DNA of 62,594 nt, taken from Candidatus Gastranaerophilales bacterium (lineage in GTDB: Bacteria; Cyanobacteriota; Vampirovibrionia; Gastranaerophilales; Gastranaerophilaceae). A program made the translations under genes and the position numbers. The stretch spans positions 67,906-130,499 of the forward strand of contig CALUPV010000006.1 of the NCBI GenBank assembly GCA_944322745.1, given 5' to 3'. Under the pieces are notes generated by a model. That model ran no database searches. It saw only the letters and a list, made by a program, of their open reading frames with translations, and was not told the origin of the DNA. This document shows, one piece after another, positions 54,418 through 62,444 of the stretch; within the stretch, counting starts at the first letter, position 1; each line of letters begins with the position of its first letter.

Positions 54418-54443
54418 AAAAAGACCCTTTTTGGGGTCTTTTT
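54418..54443. terminator. Terminator between tRNA-Leu and the TolC gene
   Basis: Arms AAAAAGACCC / GGGTCTTTTT around a 6-nt loop, followed by T's on the plus strand and preceded by A's, so it can serve both convergent transcripts. Confidence 0.85.
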
Positions 54444-54469
54444 TATGGCAGGACAAAACCTAACAAAAC

Positions 54470-55846
54470 TTATAAGTCCTCATTAATTTTATACAAATCC
54501 ATTCCGCCCGCAGCTTTATAAAGTCCGATTGTTGATATTACAGAATTCATTTTGTTTGAAACTTCATCTTTTTTAACCATCAAATAAGCTTGTTTAGCAT
54601 AAAGAACATCTAAATCACTTGCAGAACCTATTTCCAACTTATCTTTAACTAAAGAATATGTTTTATCCTGCAATTCTAAACGTTTAGAACTTTCTTTATA
54701 GTTTTCTTGTGCTTCCTTATATTTAATAATTCCTAAATTTAAGTCTTTAATACCGTCAATAATTGTTTTCTTATAAGAATTAAATGCCTCATCATACTGA
54801 AACTTCTTCAACCTTAATATAGCAAGCTTTCTGCCGCCCGAAAATAAATCAATAGAAGGCAAAACTCCGGCACTAAACATTTGCGAAGCAGAATTGAATA
54901 AAGTATCCAAATGATATGCATTAAGACCAATTTGACCAAAAATAATAAACTTTGGAAGAAAATTGCGTCTTGCAACTTTTATATCTATTCCGATACGTTT
55001 AAGATTTGCTTCTTCCTGCAGATAATCAGGTCGATTTTCGATAACTTCAGTACTATATTCAAGCGGAATTCCATTCAATAAAGTAATACGTTCATAAGAA
55101 TTCCTTTCAACAGTATCAGATGAATCAGCTAAATATACTTTAATAGTATCAATTAATATATCACGATTTTTAATATGCGTATTTCGTTCCTCATTAAGCA
55201 ATGTCAAAACTCTTTGTTCAACAAGTAAATCATTAACCGAACAAAGCCCGACTTCATACTTATCTTTTATTTTTGATACAATTTCTTCCTGTAATTTAAT
55301 AAGTTCATTTTGTATTTTCAAAAATTCGTCAGTTCTAATCAAGTTAAAATAATCTGTTGCAAAGTCAGAGGTTAAAGCAATATATGTAGCACGTTCTGCC
55401 TGTTTAACTATCTCAAGTTCCTGTTTTGAACTTTTTGTACGAAGTCTGTTTGTCCCCCATATATCAACTTCATAACTTGCTGTAATTGGTAAATAGTAAT
55501 TATATTGAGCATAACTCGGAATTTGCATATCTCCGAATTGCTGCATAGAGGATCTTAAATCCCTATATAATTGACCTGATAATCCAAGCTTAGGGAGTTC
55601 ATTTGCAAATTGCGCCTTTACAATCTGCTCATTTTCCTTAACCTTTAATGCTGCAATCTTCAAATCATAATTATTTTGATAAATCTTCAAAAGATTATTA
55701 ATTAAATGTTCATCATTATATTTTTCCCACCAAGATATATTCATATATTCAATAGTATTAACTTCTTGAGTAGAATTTTCTTTTGCAATTACTGGAAACT
55801 GCATAATAACCACCATTAATATGGAAATTATTATTTTTATTCTCAT
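54470..55846 (-). CDS. TolC/NodT-family outer-membrane efflux protein
   Basis: A 458-aa protein with signal peptide (MRIKIIISILMVVIMQFPVIA) and two efflux-protein halves. Landmarks are VDIWGTNRL, ENRPDYLQEE, ARRNFLPKF and FSGGRKLA. No lipobox Cys is visible after the signal. GAGGTAA lies 6 nt before the ATG. Divergent from the MarR-EmrA-EmrB operon across a palindromic operator, so probably co-regulated and the outer-membrane partner of that pump. Confidence 0.9.
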   Translation of the reverse strand: MRIKIIISILMVVIMQFPVIAKENSTQEVNTIEYMNISWWEKYNDEHLINNLLKIYQNNYDLKIAALKVKENEQIVKAQFANELPKLGLSGQLYRDLRSSMQQFGDMQIPSYAQYNYYLPITASYEVDIWGTNRLRTKSSKQELEIVKQAERATYIALTSDFATDYFNLIRTDEFLKIQNELIKLQEEIVSKIKDKYEVGLCSVNDLLVEQRVLTLLNEERNTHIKNRDILIDTIKVYLADSSDTVERNSYERITLLNGIPLEYSTEVIENRPDYLQEEANLKRIGIDIKVARRNFLPKFIIFGQIGLNAYHLDTLFNSASQMFSAGVLPSIDLFSGGRKLAILRLKKFQYDEAFNSYKKTIIDGIKDLNLGIIKYKEAQENYKESSKRLELQDKTYSLVKDKLEIGSASDLDVLYAKQAYLMVKKDEVSNKMNSVISTIGLYKAAGGMDLYKINEDL

Positions 55847-55864
55847 TATTTATTACCTCTGAAA

Positions 55865-55896
55865 TTTTCTTGTGCTATAATTACAGCACAAGAAAA
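55865..55896. promoter_or_regulatory. 32-bp palindromic operator between divergent efflux genes
   Basis: Perfect 12-bp arms TTTTCTTGTGCT / AGCACAAGAAAA around an 8-bp centre. TATAAT (55876-55881) lies at the centre and may be the -10 box for the marR-like gene. Position and symmetry fit a MarR-dimer site controlling both directions. Confidence 0.75.
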
Positions 55897-55918
55897 AAAT
55901 AAAGTAAATAAGGTAAAA

Positions 55919-56377
55919 ATGTACAGGGAATATCTAAACGGAAGAATCGGGTCATTAATATACATAACCGGGACATTAGTCAGAGGGTTTTCAACCCAAA
56001 CATTTGCTGAAGAAAACTACGGAATTACACCGGATCAATATGTAATATTATTTTTACTTGTTGAGAACAAAGAAATCATGTATCAAAGGCAACTAAGTGA
56101 AATTTTATTCAAAGACCGATCAAATATTTCAAGAATAATAGAAATCATGCAGAAAAACGGACTTATAGAAAAATTTCCTGATTCAAACGGCAGAAAAATA
56201 TACAAATTAATTGTCACAGAAAAAGGCAGACAAATAAAAGATAAAATTTTTCCCAAAGATATTTGTATGCGAAAAGAAATAACAAAAGATATTACCCCTG
56301 AAGAACTCGCAATTACATTTAAAACACTTGAGAAAATGAATACAAATATAAGAAACAAAGTTAAACTTCAAATATAA
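55919..56377 (+). CDS. MarR-family transcriptional regulator
   Basis: A 152-aa protein. Winged helix: DQYVILFLLVEN, RQLSEILFKDRSNISRIIEIMQKNGLIEK, and the wing DSNGRKIYKLIVTEKGR. Helices at both ends form the dimer. AAGG before the ATG. First gene of an operon with emrA and emrB homologues, next to the palindrome at 55865-55896, so a local repressor relieved by a drug or phenolic ligand is expected. Confidence 0.9.
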   Translation: MYREYLNGRIGSLIYITGTLVRGFSTQTFAEENYGITPDQYVILFLLVENKEIMYQRQLSEILFKDRSNISRIIEIMQKNGLIEKFPDSNGRKIYKLIVTEKGRQIKDKIFPKDICMRKEITKDITPEELAITFKTLEKMNTNIRNKVKLQI

Positions 56378-56398
56378 AATTAATAAAAGGAGAATAAG

Positions 56399-57394
56399 TT
56401 GGAAGAGAAAAAAGCCAATAAAGCAATAAAAGAAGATATTATTGAGATAGAAGATACTCGCCCTGAATATCTTAAAAAGAGAGTACTTGTACCAAGCATA
56501 ACAGGAGTAATATTTCTTATTCTAGGAGTATTTTATGGAATTCACAACGTATATTATAAATCAACAGATGATGCATTTATAGAAGGTAACATTATAACAG
56601 TAGCCCCAAGAGTTTCGGGACTTGTACTTAATTTAAATATAGAAGATAACCAAGAGGTAAAAAAGGGAGATTTATTACTGGAAATTGATCCAAATGATTA
56701 CCAAGCTAAATTAAGAGAGAAAAAAGCAGAATTGGAAGAAGCAAAAGCATCGTTGATACGAGCCGAAAACGAAGTAAATAAGAGTTTGTCTGATTTAGAT
56801 TTTGCTCAAAATGATTATGAAAGATACTCAAAAATGAAAGAAAAAGGTATTTCTTCAAAACAAGACTACGAAGCCAGCTTAAATAAACTAACAAATGCAC
56901 AATCAAACAATAATTCAGCAAAAGCAAAATATAATGAAATACAATATACAATTAAAAGATTAGAAGCCGAAGTTGAACAAGAAGAATTAAATTTGTCATA
57001 TACAAAGATTTATGCAACAACTGACGGGAAAATAACAAACCGTTCTGTAGAAGAAGGAAATTATATAAAAACAGCACAGCCGTTGTTTGCAATCGTACCA
57101 GCGAAAGTATGGGTAATAGCAAACTTTAAGGAAACTCAACTTGCGAATATGAAACCGGGTCAACCCGTTAAAATTAAAATAGATACATATGGTCATAAAA
57201 AATTTAAAGGGAAAGTAGATAGCATACAACGTTCAACAGGCGCAAAAGCTAGTCTTTTCCCGCCTGAAAATGCAGTTGGAAGTTACGTAAAAATAGTACA
57301 AAGAGTACCGGTTAAAATAACTTTTGATGAGGACATATCAGAATATAACATAGTTCCGGGTATGTCTGTAGTTCCAGAAGTAAAGGTTAAGTAA
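56399..57394 (+). CDS. emrA: EmrA/HlyD-type membrane fusion adaptor
   Basis: A 331-aa protein starting at TTG 56399 with AAAAGGAG 7 nt upstream. One transmembrane helix (about 30-52), lipoyl half with ISVAPRVSGLV-type sequence (TVAPRVSGLVLNL), long helical hairpin (about 100-195), second lipoyl half TDGKITNRSVEEGNYI, beta-barrel end. It links the EmrB-like pump to a TolC duct. The stop shares a base with the following ATG. Confidence 0.9.
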   Translation: MEEKKANKAIKEDIIEIEDTRPEYLKKRVLVPSITGVIFLILGVFYGIHNVYYKSTDDAFIEGNIITVAPRVSGLVLNLNIEDNQEVKKGDLLLEIDPNDYQAKLREKKAELEEAKASLIRAENEVNKSLSDLDFAQNDYERYSKMKEKGISSKQDYEASLNKLTNAQSNNNSAKAKYNEIQYTIKRLEAEVEQEELNLSYTKIYATTDGKITNRSVEEGNYIKTAQPLFAIVPAKVWVIANFKETQLANMKPGQPVKIKIDTYGHKKFKGKVDSIQRSTGAKASLFPPENAVGSYVKIVQRVPVKITFDEDISEYNIVPGMSVVPEVKVK

Positions 57395-58962
57395 TGACAA
57401 AATATGTCTATAAAAGTAAACCTGCACCGCTTTGGCTTGTAGCATTATCAATATTAATACCAACATCATTTGCTTGTCTTGCAACATCAGCAACAAATGT
57501 TGCAATTCCGCATATATCAGGATACTTTGGTTCAACAATTGATGAAGCCAACTGGATAATAACCTCATATATGATTGCAAATTCTTGTTTGATTTTAATG
57601 TCAGGCTGGTTGGAAAACTTACTGGGAAGAAAGCGTTTTCTAAAGATTTTCATTGGAATATTTACCCTTGGTTCTTTAATTTGTGCAATGGCTCCAAATC
57701 TAAATATAATGGTTTTAGGAAGATTAATTCAAGGAATAGGCGGCGGACCTATGACACCATTAGCCCAATCAATTCTTATCTCTGCCTTTCCACAGGATAA
57801 AAGAGGTATAGCAATGAGTCTATATGGACTTGCGGTTATGGTCTTTGCAATTTTAGGACCGACATTCGGCGGATTTATAGTTGATAATGCTGACTGGCAA
57901 TGGATTTATCTTGTAAATATTCCGGTTGGTATCCTTTCAATATCTATGGTTCATTCCAATATAGAAGAATTACAAAACAGAAAAGAAATTAAAAAAACTG
58001 ACTTTTTAGGAATGATTTCACTGATTTTATGGCTTTTATCAATGCAAATAGTTCTTGATAAAGGGCAACAATACAACTGGTTTGATTGTGCTTGGATAAG
58101 CTGGCTGGCAGGTTTCTCGGTTTGCATGCTGGTATTTTTTATAGTAAGAGAATTAGAGAGCAGTTCTCCTTTGATTAATTTAAGGTTATTCAAAGATAGA
58201 AATTTTCTAATCGGAACAATTCTTTCTTCCGCCGTAAGTATGATTGTATTTTCCACAATCGTACTTGTACCGCAGTTCCTACAAAATATGATGGGATATA
58301 CAGCAATTCTGAGCGGTTATGCACTTGCTCCTCGTATTATATCTTGTGTCTTGATGATGCTATTAATAAATTCATTAATGAAAACATTTGATAATAGAAT
58401 TTTAATTGCAATAGGCTTTTTATTTTTAGGAATTTCTACTCTATTTTTCATAAACTTAAATCTTAATATATCTTTTATTTATATAGCGATTCCTCAAGTT
58501 CTAATGGGAGTAGGTGTTATTCTGACTTTTATTCCGATTTCATCTTTAGTACTTGGCACATTACCGAAATCGGAGTTAACAAATGGTTCAAGTCTTCATA
58601 ATCTTTGCAAAAGTACAATGACTGCAATTATAGCATCAGTAGCATCAACTCTTGTGGCACGTCACAGCCAAATACATCAGGTATATTTGGTTGATAATTT
58701 GTCAAATTTTAATTTAATATTCCAACAAAAATTTGCCGCATTATTAAATACATTTATGTCAAACGCATCAAGCAATTTCGCTGCTATTAAAACAAATGCT
58801 TATATTTATAAATCATTACTTTCACAATCACGTTTAATGGCATATGTTGATGTTTTTGAAATTTTTGCACTAATTGCATTTTGTTTAATTCCTCTTTCTA
58901 TACTATTCAAAACAGAAACTCACCCAAAGAAGAAATTAACAGACCAAACACACAATATTTAA
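57394..58962 (+). CDS. emrB: EmrB-type MFS multidrug exporter (DHA2, 14 segments)
   Basis: A 522-aa protein with about fourteen transmembrane segments. Landmarks: ATNVAIPHISG with EANWIITSYMIANS, GRLIQGIGGGPMTPLAQ, and WQWIYLVNIPVG, all typical of the DHA2 family. It exports hydrophobic drugs using the proton gradient together with the EmrA-like adaptor. Last gene of the MarR operon; its end is 7 bp from the convergent small tagged gene. Confidence 0.93.
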   Translation: MTKYVYKSKPAPLWLVALSILIPTSFACLATSATNVAIPHISGYFGSTIDEANWIITSYMIANSCLILMSGWLENLLGRKRFLKIFIGIFTLGSLICAMAPNLNIMVLGRLIQGIGGGPMTPLAQSILISAFPQDKRGIAMSLYGLAVMVFAILGPTFGGFIVDNADWQWIYLVNIPVGILSISMVHSNIEELQNRKEIKKTDFLGMISLILWLLSMQIVLDKGQQYNWFDCAWISWLAGFSVCMLVFFIVRELESSSPLINLRLFKDRNFLIGTILSSAVSMIVFSTIVLVPQFLQNMMGYTAILSGYALAPRIISCVLMMLLINSLMKTFDNRILIAIGFLFLGISTLFFINLNLNISFIYIAIPQVLMGVGVILTFIPISSLVLGTLPKSELTNGSSLHNLCKSTMTAIIASVASTLVARHSQIHQVYLVDNLSNFNLIFQQKFAALLNTFMSNASSNFAAIKTNAYIYKSLLSQSRLMAYVDVFEIFALIAFCLIPLSILFKTETHPKKKLTDQTHNI

Positions 58963-58969
58963 TCCAAAG

Positions 58970-59236
58970 TTAAACTATTTTATTAAAATTATCAATTGTT
59001 GTTGTTTGCAGGTTGTCTTTTGCTTTTTTAACGACATTTACAAGTTCATTTTTGTGTGTGAAAATCGCACCCGCAACAAGTAATAATCCCGAAACTATAC
59101 TTGAGGATATAAAAACATCTTTTATAGAAATGTGTTTGTTATATATTCCATAATCATCATAGTAATCTTCATAGTTTATATGTTTTTTAAAAGCAGGTTT
59201 TAATGTGGTATTATAAGTAATATTTTGTACTTTCAT
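58970..59236 (-). CDS. Small tagged single-span membrane protein
   Basis: An 88-aa protein. The N-terminus carries TTLKPAFKK (10-18), a variant of the recurrent motif, followed by a Tyr/Asp-rich stretch (YEDYYDDYG). A transmembrane helix follows (about 43-60), then a basic/amphipathic tail. The tag precedes rather than forms a signal peptide. GGAAG is 12 nt before the ATG. Function unknown. I do not recognise the family. Confidence 0.6.
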   Translation of the reverse strand: MKVQNITYNTTLKPAFKKHINYEDYYDDYGIYNKHISIKDVFISSSIVSGLLLVAGAIFTHKNELVNVVKKAKDNLQTTTIDNFNKIV

Positions 59237-59376
59237 AATTATTTAAACTTCCGGTTTCATCAAGTTTTATGATATTAAGGGAAGTAATCAAATTTATGAA
59301 TTAGACAATAATATATTCTTTTTTCCAAATATTTTAAGATATAAAATGACAAGAAGTATATAAAAGGAATTTTTAA

Positions 59377-60348
59377 ATGAATTTAAGAGATAATTTTAAT
59401 AGATTTATTACCAAAAGAGCAATTATACTTTTTTCTATATTCATAATTATAAATATCTTGGCAAATATACCATCTCAAAACCATACAACCGAAATCTTAT
59501 CTCATTTTAAATTACATTATTTTTATATCGGAATCATTTTTTCTATAACATTTTTATATCTTTCAACTTTTAACAGAAAATTTGTTTTAGGAATTATAGT
59601 TTCAATTCTTATAATTTTAATGAATTTTTCGGATTTGAGACCTTATTTTTTCCAAACAAACTATAATATAATAAATCAAAACACTTTAAAATTAGGATTA
59701 TACAATGTTTTAACCAGTAACAACAAATATAATATATTATTAGAAGAGATAAAAAAAGAAAATCCTGACATTATTATATTACAAGAAGTAGACAGATACT
59801 GGCTTTTAGGGGTTTCAGAATTAAAAAAACAATATCCGTATTATATTGAACAAGAAAGAGATGATAATTTTGGAATTGCATTATATTCAAAATTTCCTTT
59901 TATCAATTCAAAAATTGAAGAATGGACAGAATATGATCTTCCGGTTGCTAATGCAAAAATAGATATAAACGGAAGAGAAATTCAAATATATGGAGTGCAC
60001 ACGCTTCCTCCATTACAGAAAGAATATTTCCTAATAAGAAACGAGATGCTAAAACAAATAAATGAAATAATAAATAATCATAGTAAAAACCTTATAATAG
60101 CAGGAGATTTTAATACAACAGCATTTTCACCAGCTTATAAAAGATATATAAAATCAACAAACATAAACGACGCTCAAACAATAAGCGGTAATATCCATGA
60201 AGGAAGCTGGAACACATATCATTTACCGATATTAAGAATAACCGTGGAACATATTCTTTCAACCAGAGATATAACTCCAATAGAATATAAACAAGGTAAG
60301 TTTTTTGGGAGCGACCATTTTCCTGTTTTTGTAGAATTTGCAATTTAA
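59377..60348 (+). CDS. Endonuclease/exonuclease/phosphatase-family hydrolase, membrane-bound
   Basis: A 323-aa protein. Three N-terminal transmembrane segments (about 14-33, 48-65, 68-85), then an EEP catalytic domain outside the membrane: LYNV, ILQEVD (metal-binding Glu), YGVHTLPP, AGDFNTT and GSDHFPVF. The usual DH before the last strand reads EH (TVEHILS). Such anchored EEP proteins are often poorly characterised and may act on nucleic acids or phospholipids. AAAAGGA precedes the ATG. Confidence 0.87.
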   Translation: MNLRDNFNRFITKRAIILFSIFIIINILANIPSQNHTTEILSHFKLHYFYIGIIFSITFLYLSTFNRKFVLGIIVSILIILMNFSDLRPYFFQTNYNIINQNTLKLGLYNVLTSNNKYNILLEEIKKENPDIIILQEVDRYWLLGVSELKKQYPYYIEQERDDNFGIALYSKFPFINSKIEEWTEYDLPVANAKIDINGREIQIYGVHTLPPLQKEYFLIRNEMLKQINEIINNHSKNLIIAGDFNTTAFSPAYKRYIKSTNINDAQTISGNIHEGSWNTYHLPILRITVEHILSTRDITPIEYKQGKFFGSDHFPVFVEFAI

Positions 60349-60359
60349 TCTGGTATCGC

Positions 60360-60392
60360 ACTTTGTTGTCGAGTCATAATCGCAAACAAAGT
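60360..60392. repeat. Intergenic hairpin 1
   Basis: Arms ACTTTGTT / AACAAAGT with a 17-nt loop. First of three consecutive hairpins between the EEP gene and dxs. Confidence 0.45.
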
Positions 60393-60417
60393 ACTCACCT
60401 TTTGAAAATGCCGCTAA

Positions 60418-60455
60418 AAAAATTCACTCACACTTTCAGCTCATCGTGAATTTTT
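60418..60455. repeat. Intergenic hairpin 2
   Basis: Arms AAAAATTCAC / GTGAATTTTT with an 18-nt loop. Outside an internal loop the flanks ATGCC and GGGCAT also pair, giving a two-part stem. Its GTGAATTTTT-CTC end could help termination on the plus strand. Confidence 0.5.
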
Positions 60456-60467
60456 CTCGGGCATTAT

Positions 60468-60511
60468 AAAAAAAGAGTCCTTTCTCTTTTTATAAAAAGG
60501 ATTCTTTTTTT
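60468..60511. terminator. Bidirectional terminator between EEP gene and dxs
   Basis: AAAAAAGAGTCCTTT pairs with AAAGGATTCTTTTTT (one G-T) around an AT-rich loop. A and T runs on the two sides suit both convergent genes. Confidence 0.8.
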
Positions 60512-60525
60512 AATGAATATTAAAA

Positions 60526-62289
60526 CTATCTAACTTTTTGCAAGATTTTTTGAATATCCGAAACTATTAATTCTTTAGTCAAATGATATCGTTGGTATAA
60601 CTCATCAAGATTAACTCTATCCGTAAACTCTTTCATGGCACCATAGTTTATGACTTTCATATCTGAATCAGAATAAAATCTCGAAATCTTTTCACCAAAT
60701 CCACCGTCTAAAACACCGTCTTCTAAAGTTATAACTAAATTGTGATTATATTTTAAATTTTCAAGCAACTCAGAATCAACTCCTGTAATAAACTTAGGAT
60801 TAATTAATGTTGCATTTATACCCAAAACCCTTTTTATTTCAGCCTTAACATTTTGAGCAAGCCCATAGAAACTGCCAAGAGCAAGTATAGCAATTTCTTC
60901 ACCTTTTTCTTTTACTTCATATTTATTTAGAATTGAATAATCAGTATTATCTGGAACACCTGAAGAAATAAGTTCACAAGAAGGGACCCTTATCGCAACG
61001 GGATAACGAGTCTGATTAACAGACCAATCAAGCATTCTTAAATATTCTTCTTTACAAGTAGGAGCAAGATAAACCATATTAGGTATATTACTGATTAACG
61101 GAATATCAAAAACACAAAGATGAGTAGCATCGGCATTAGATATACCGCCCCAATAAACAAGCATAGTAACAGGAGAACTGTTAAGGCACAAATCTTGAGA
61201 CATTTGATCATATGCTCTTTGTATAAAAGAACTCATAACCGCAAAAATAGGTTTAGCTCCCATTTTAGCAAGTGCCGAAGTATAAGCAACTGCATGTTCT
61301 TCAGCAATACCAACATCGGTATATTGTTTATCCATTTTTGTTCTAAATTCTTTTGAAAAACCAAATACACCGGGAGTTGCAGCATTAACAACAATAAAAG
61401 AAGAATCTTCTTTAGCCTTTTTCAGCATATAATCATTTGTTAAAGAAGTATAATCTTCAGTAATTTGAACAACTTTTTCATCTTTTTTATCTAGGGTTCC
61501 GGGTAAAATCCAGTGAAAAGCTTCTTTATTATTTTCAGCGACTTCTAATCCTTTACCTTTCAAAGTATTAATATGAACAACAACAGGATGAGTCGAATCT
61601 TTAACAGATTCTAAAGCCTTAATCATTTTTTCAATATTGTTACCGTCATCAACATATAAATAATCAAAACCAATAGATTTAAAGAAATTACAATCGGCAT
61701 TGCCATTCGTATCACGAAGCAATTTTAAATTTTTATAAATACCGCCATGATTTTCAGCAATAGACATATCATTATCATTAACAATAATTATAATATTAGA
61801 ACCAAGACAAGCGGCATTATTAAGGCCTTCCATAGCCTCACCACCGGTTAAAGAACCATCACCAATCAAAGCAATAACATTTTCGTTTCTGTTTTGTAAA
61901 TCTCTTGCTTTTGCGACACCAACAGCTAAACTTACAGAAGTAGAAGTATGACCGATTTTAAACAGATCATGCAAACTTTCTTCAGGTGCAGTATAACCGG
62001 TATATTTTAAATAGTTTTCAGGAACAGTAAATCCATCTTTACGACCTGTAAGAATCTTATGCGGATAACATTGATGTGAAACATCAAATATAAATTTATC
62101 AACCGGAGAGTTAAATACATAATGCATAGCAATCGTAGTTTCAACAATCCCTAAATTTGGTGCCATATGACCACCAATAGCATTAACTTTTTTAATAATT
62201 AATTCACGCATTTCATCAGCCAAAAGCTTCATCTCGTCCAGAGAGAGAGGTTTTAAATCACAAGGCAAATTTACTTTATCTAAAATCAT
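60526..62289 (-). CDS. dxs: 1-deoxy-D-xylulose-5-phosphate synthase, short form
   Basis: A 587-aa thiamine-diphosphate enzyme that joins pyruvate and glyceraldehyde 3-phosphate, the first step of the MEP isoprenoid pathway. It also feeds thiamine and pyridoxal synthesis. Motifs: GGHMAPNLGIVE, SHQCYPHKILTGR, the ThDP site GDGSLTGGEAMEGLNNA with NDNDMSI, and transketolase-type DVGIAEEHAV and TLEDGVLDGGFGE. E. coli Dxs is about 620 aa and reads ASGLG and GHQAYPHK; this is the shorter, divergent type known from other gut bacteria. GAAAGGA lies before the ATG. Confidence 0.92.
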   Translation of the reverse strand: MILDKVNLPCDLKPLSLDEMKLLADEMRELIIKKVNAIGGHMAPNLGIVETTIAMHYVFNSPVDKFIFDVSHQCYPHKILTGRKDGFTVPENYLKYTGYTAPEESLHDLFKIGHTSTSVSLAVGVAKARDLQNRNENVIALIGDGSLTGGEAMEGLNNAACLGSNIIIIVNDNDMSIAENHGGIYKNLKLLRDTNGNADCNFFKSIGFDYLYVDDGNNIEKMIKALESVKDSTHPVVVHINTLKGKGLEVAENNKEAFHWILPGTLDKKDEKVVQITEDYTSLTNDYMLKKAKEDSSFIVVNAATPGVFGFSKEFRTKMDKQYTDVGIAEEHAVAYTSALAKMGAKPIFAVMSSFIQRAYDQMSQDLCLNSSPVTMLVYWGGISNADATHLCVFDIPLISNIPNMVYLAPTCKEEYLRMLDWSVNQTRYPVAIRVPSCELISSGVPDNTDYSILNKYEVKEKGEEIAILALGSFYGLAQNVKAEIKRVLGINATLINPKFITGVDSELLENLKYNHNLVITLEDGVLDGGFGEKISRFYSDSDMKVINYGAMKEFTDRVNLDELYQRYHLTKELIVSDIQKILQKVR

Positions 62290-62350
62290 ACTTATATCCT
62301 TTCAAACAAAAAATAATTAAAACTACCTACTAAAAAACTCTTATATATAA

Positions 62351-62379
62351 TTTAAAACATTAGAGCAACTATCAGTCAA
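62351..62379 (-). promoter_or_regulatory. Candidate dxs promoter
   Basis: On the minus strand: -35 TTGACT (62379-62374), 17 bp, -10 TTTAAA (62356-62351). It lies downstream of the terminator at 62392-62414, which would let dxs be transcribed on its own. Confidence 0.45.
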
Positions 62380-62391
62380 CAAATAAAAAAA

Positions 62392-62414
62392 CTTCCTTAA
62401 AAACTTAAGGAAGA
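62392..62414 (-). terminator. Intrinsic terminator upstream of dxs
   Basis: Arms CTTCCTTAA / TTAAGGAAG with a 5-nt loop, followed on the minus strand by TTTTTTTATTT. The T run is only on this side, so it stops transcription coming from the right edge. Confidence 0.8.
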
Positions 62415-62444
62415 AAAATTAGTAAAAGAGACATCAATAACATT
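62406..62444 (-). CDS. Possible 12-residue leucine-rich leader peptide
   Basis: ATG 62444 opens MLLMSLLLIFLP, whose TAA stop lies inside the right arm of the terminator at 62392-62414. GGTG is 3 nt before the ATG, closer than usual. Half of the residues are Leu. A leader peptide ending in a terminator is how attenuators look, but dxs has no known link to leucine and a promoter may lie in between. Chance is quite possible. Confidence 0.2.
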
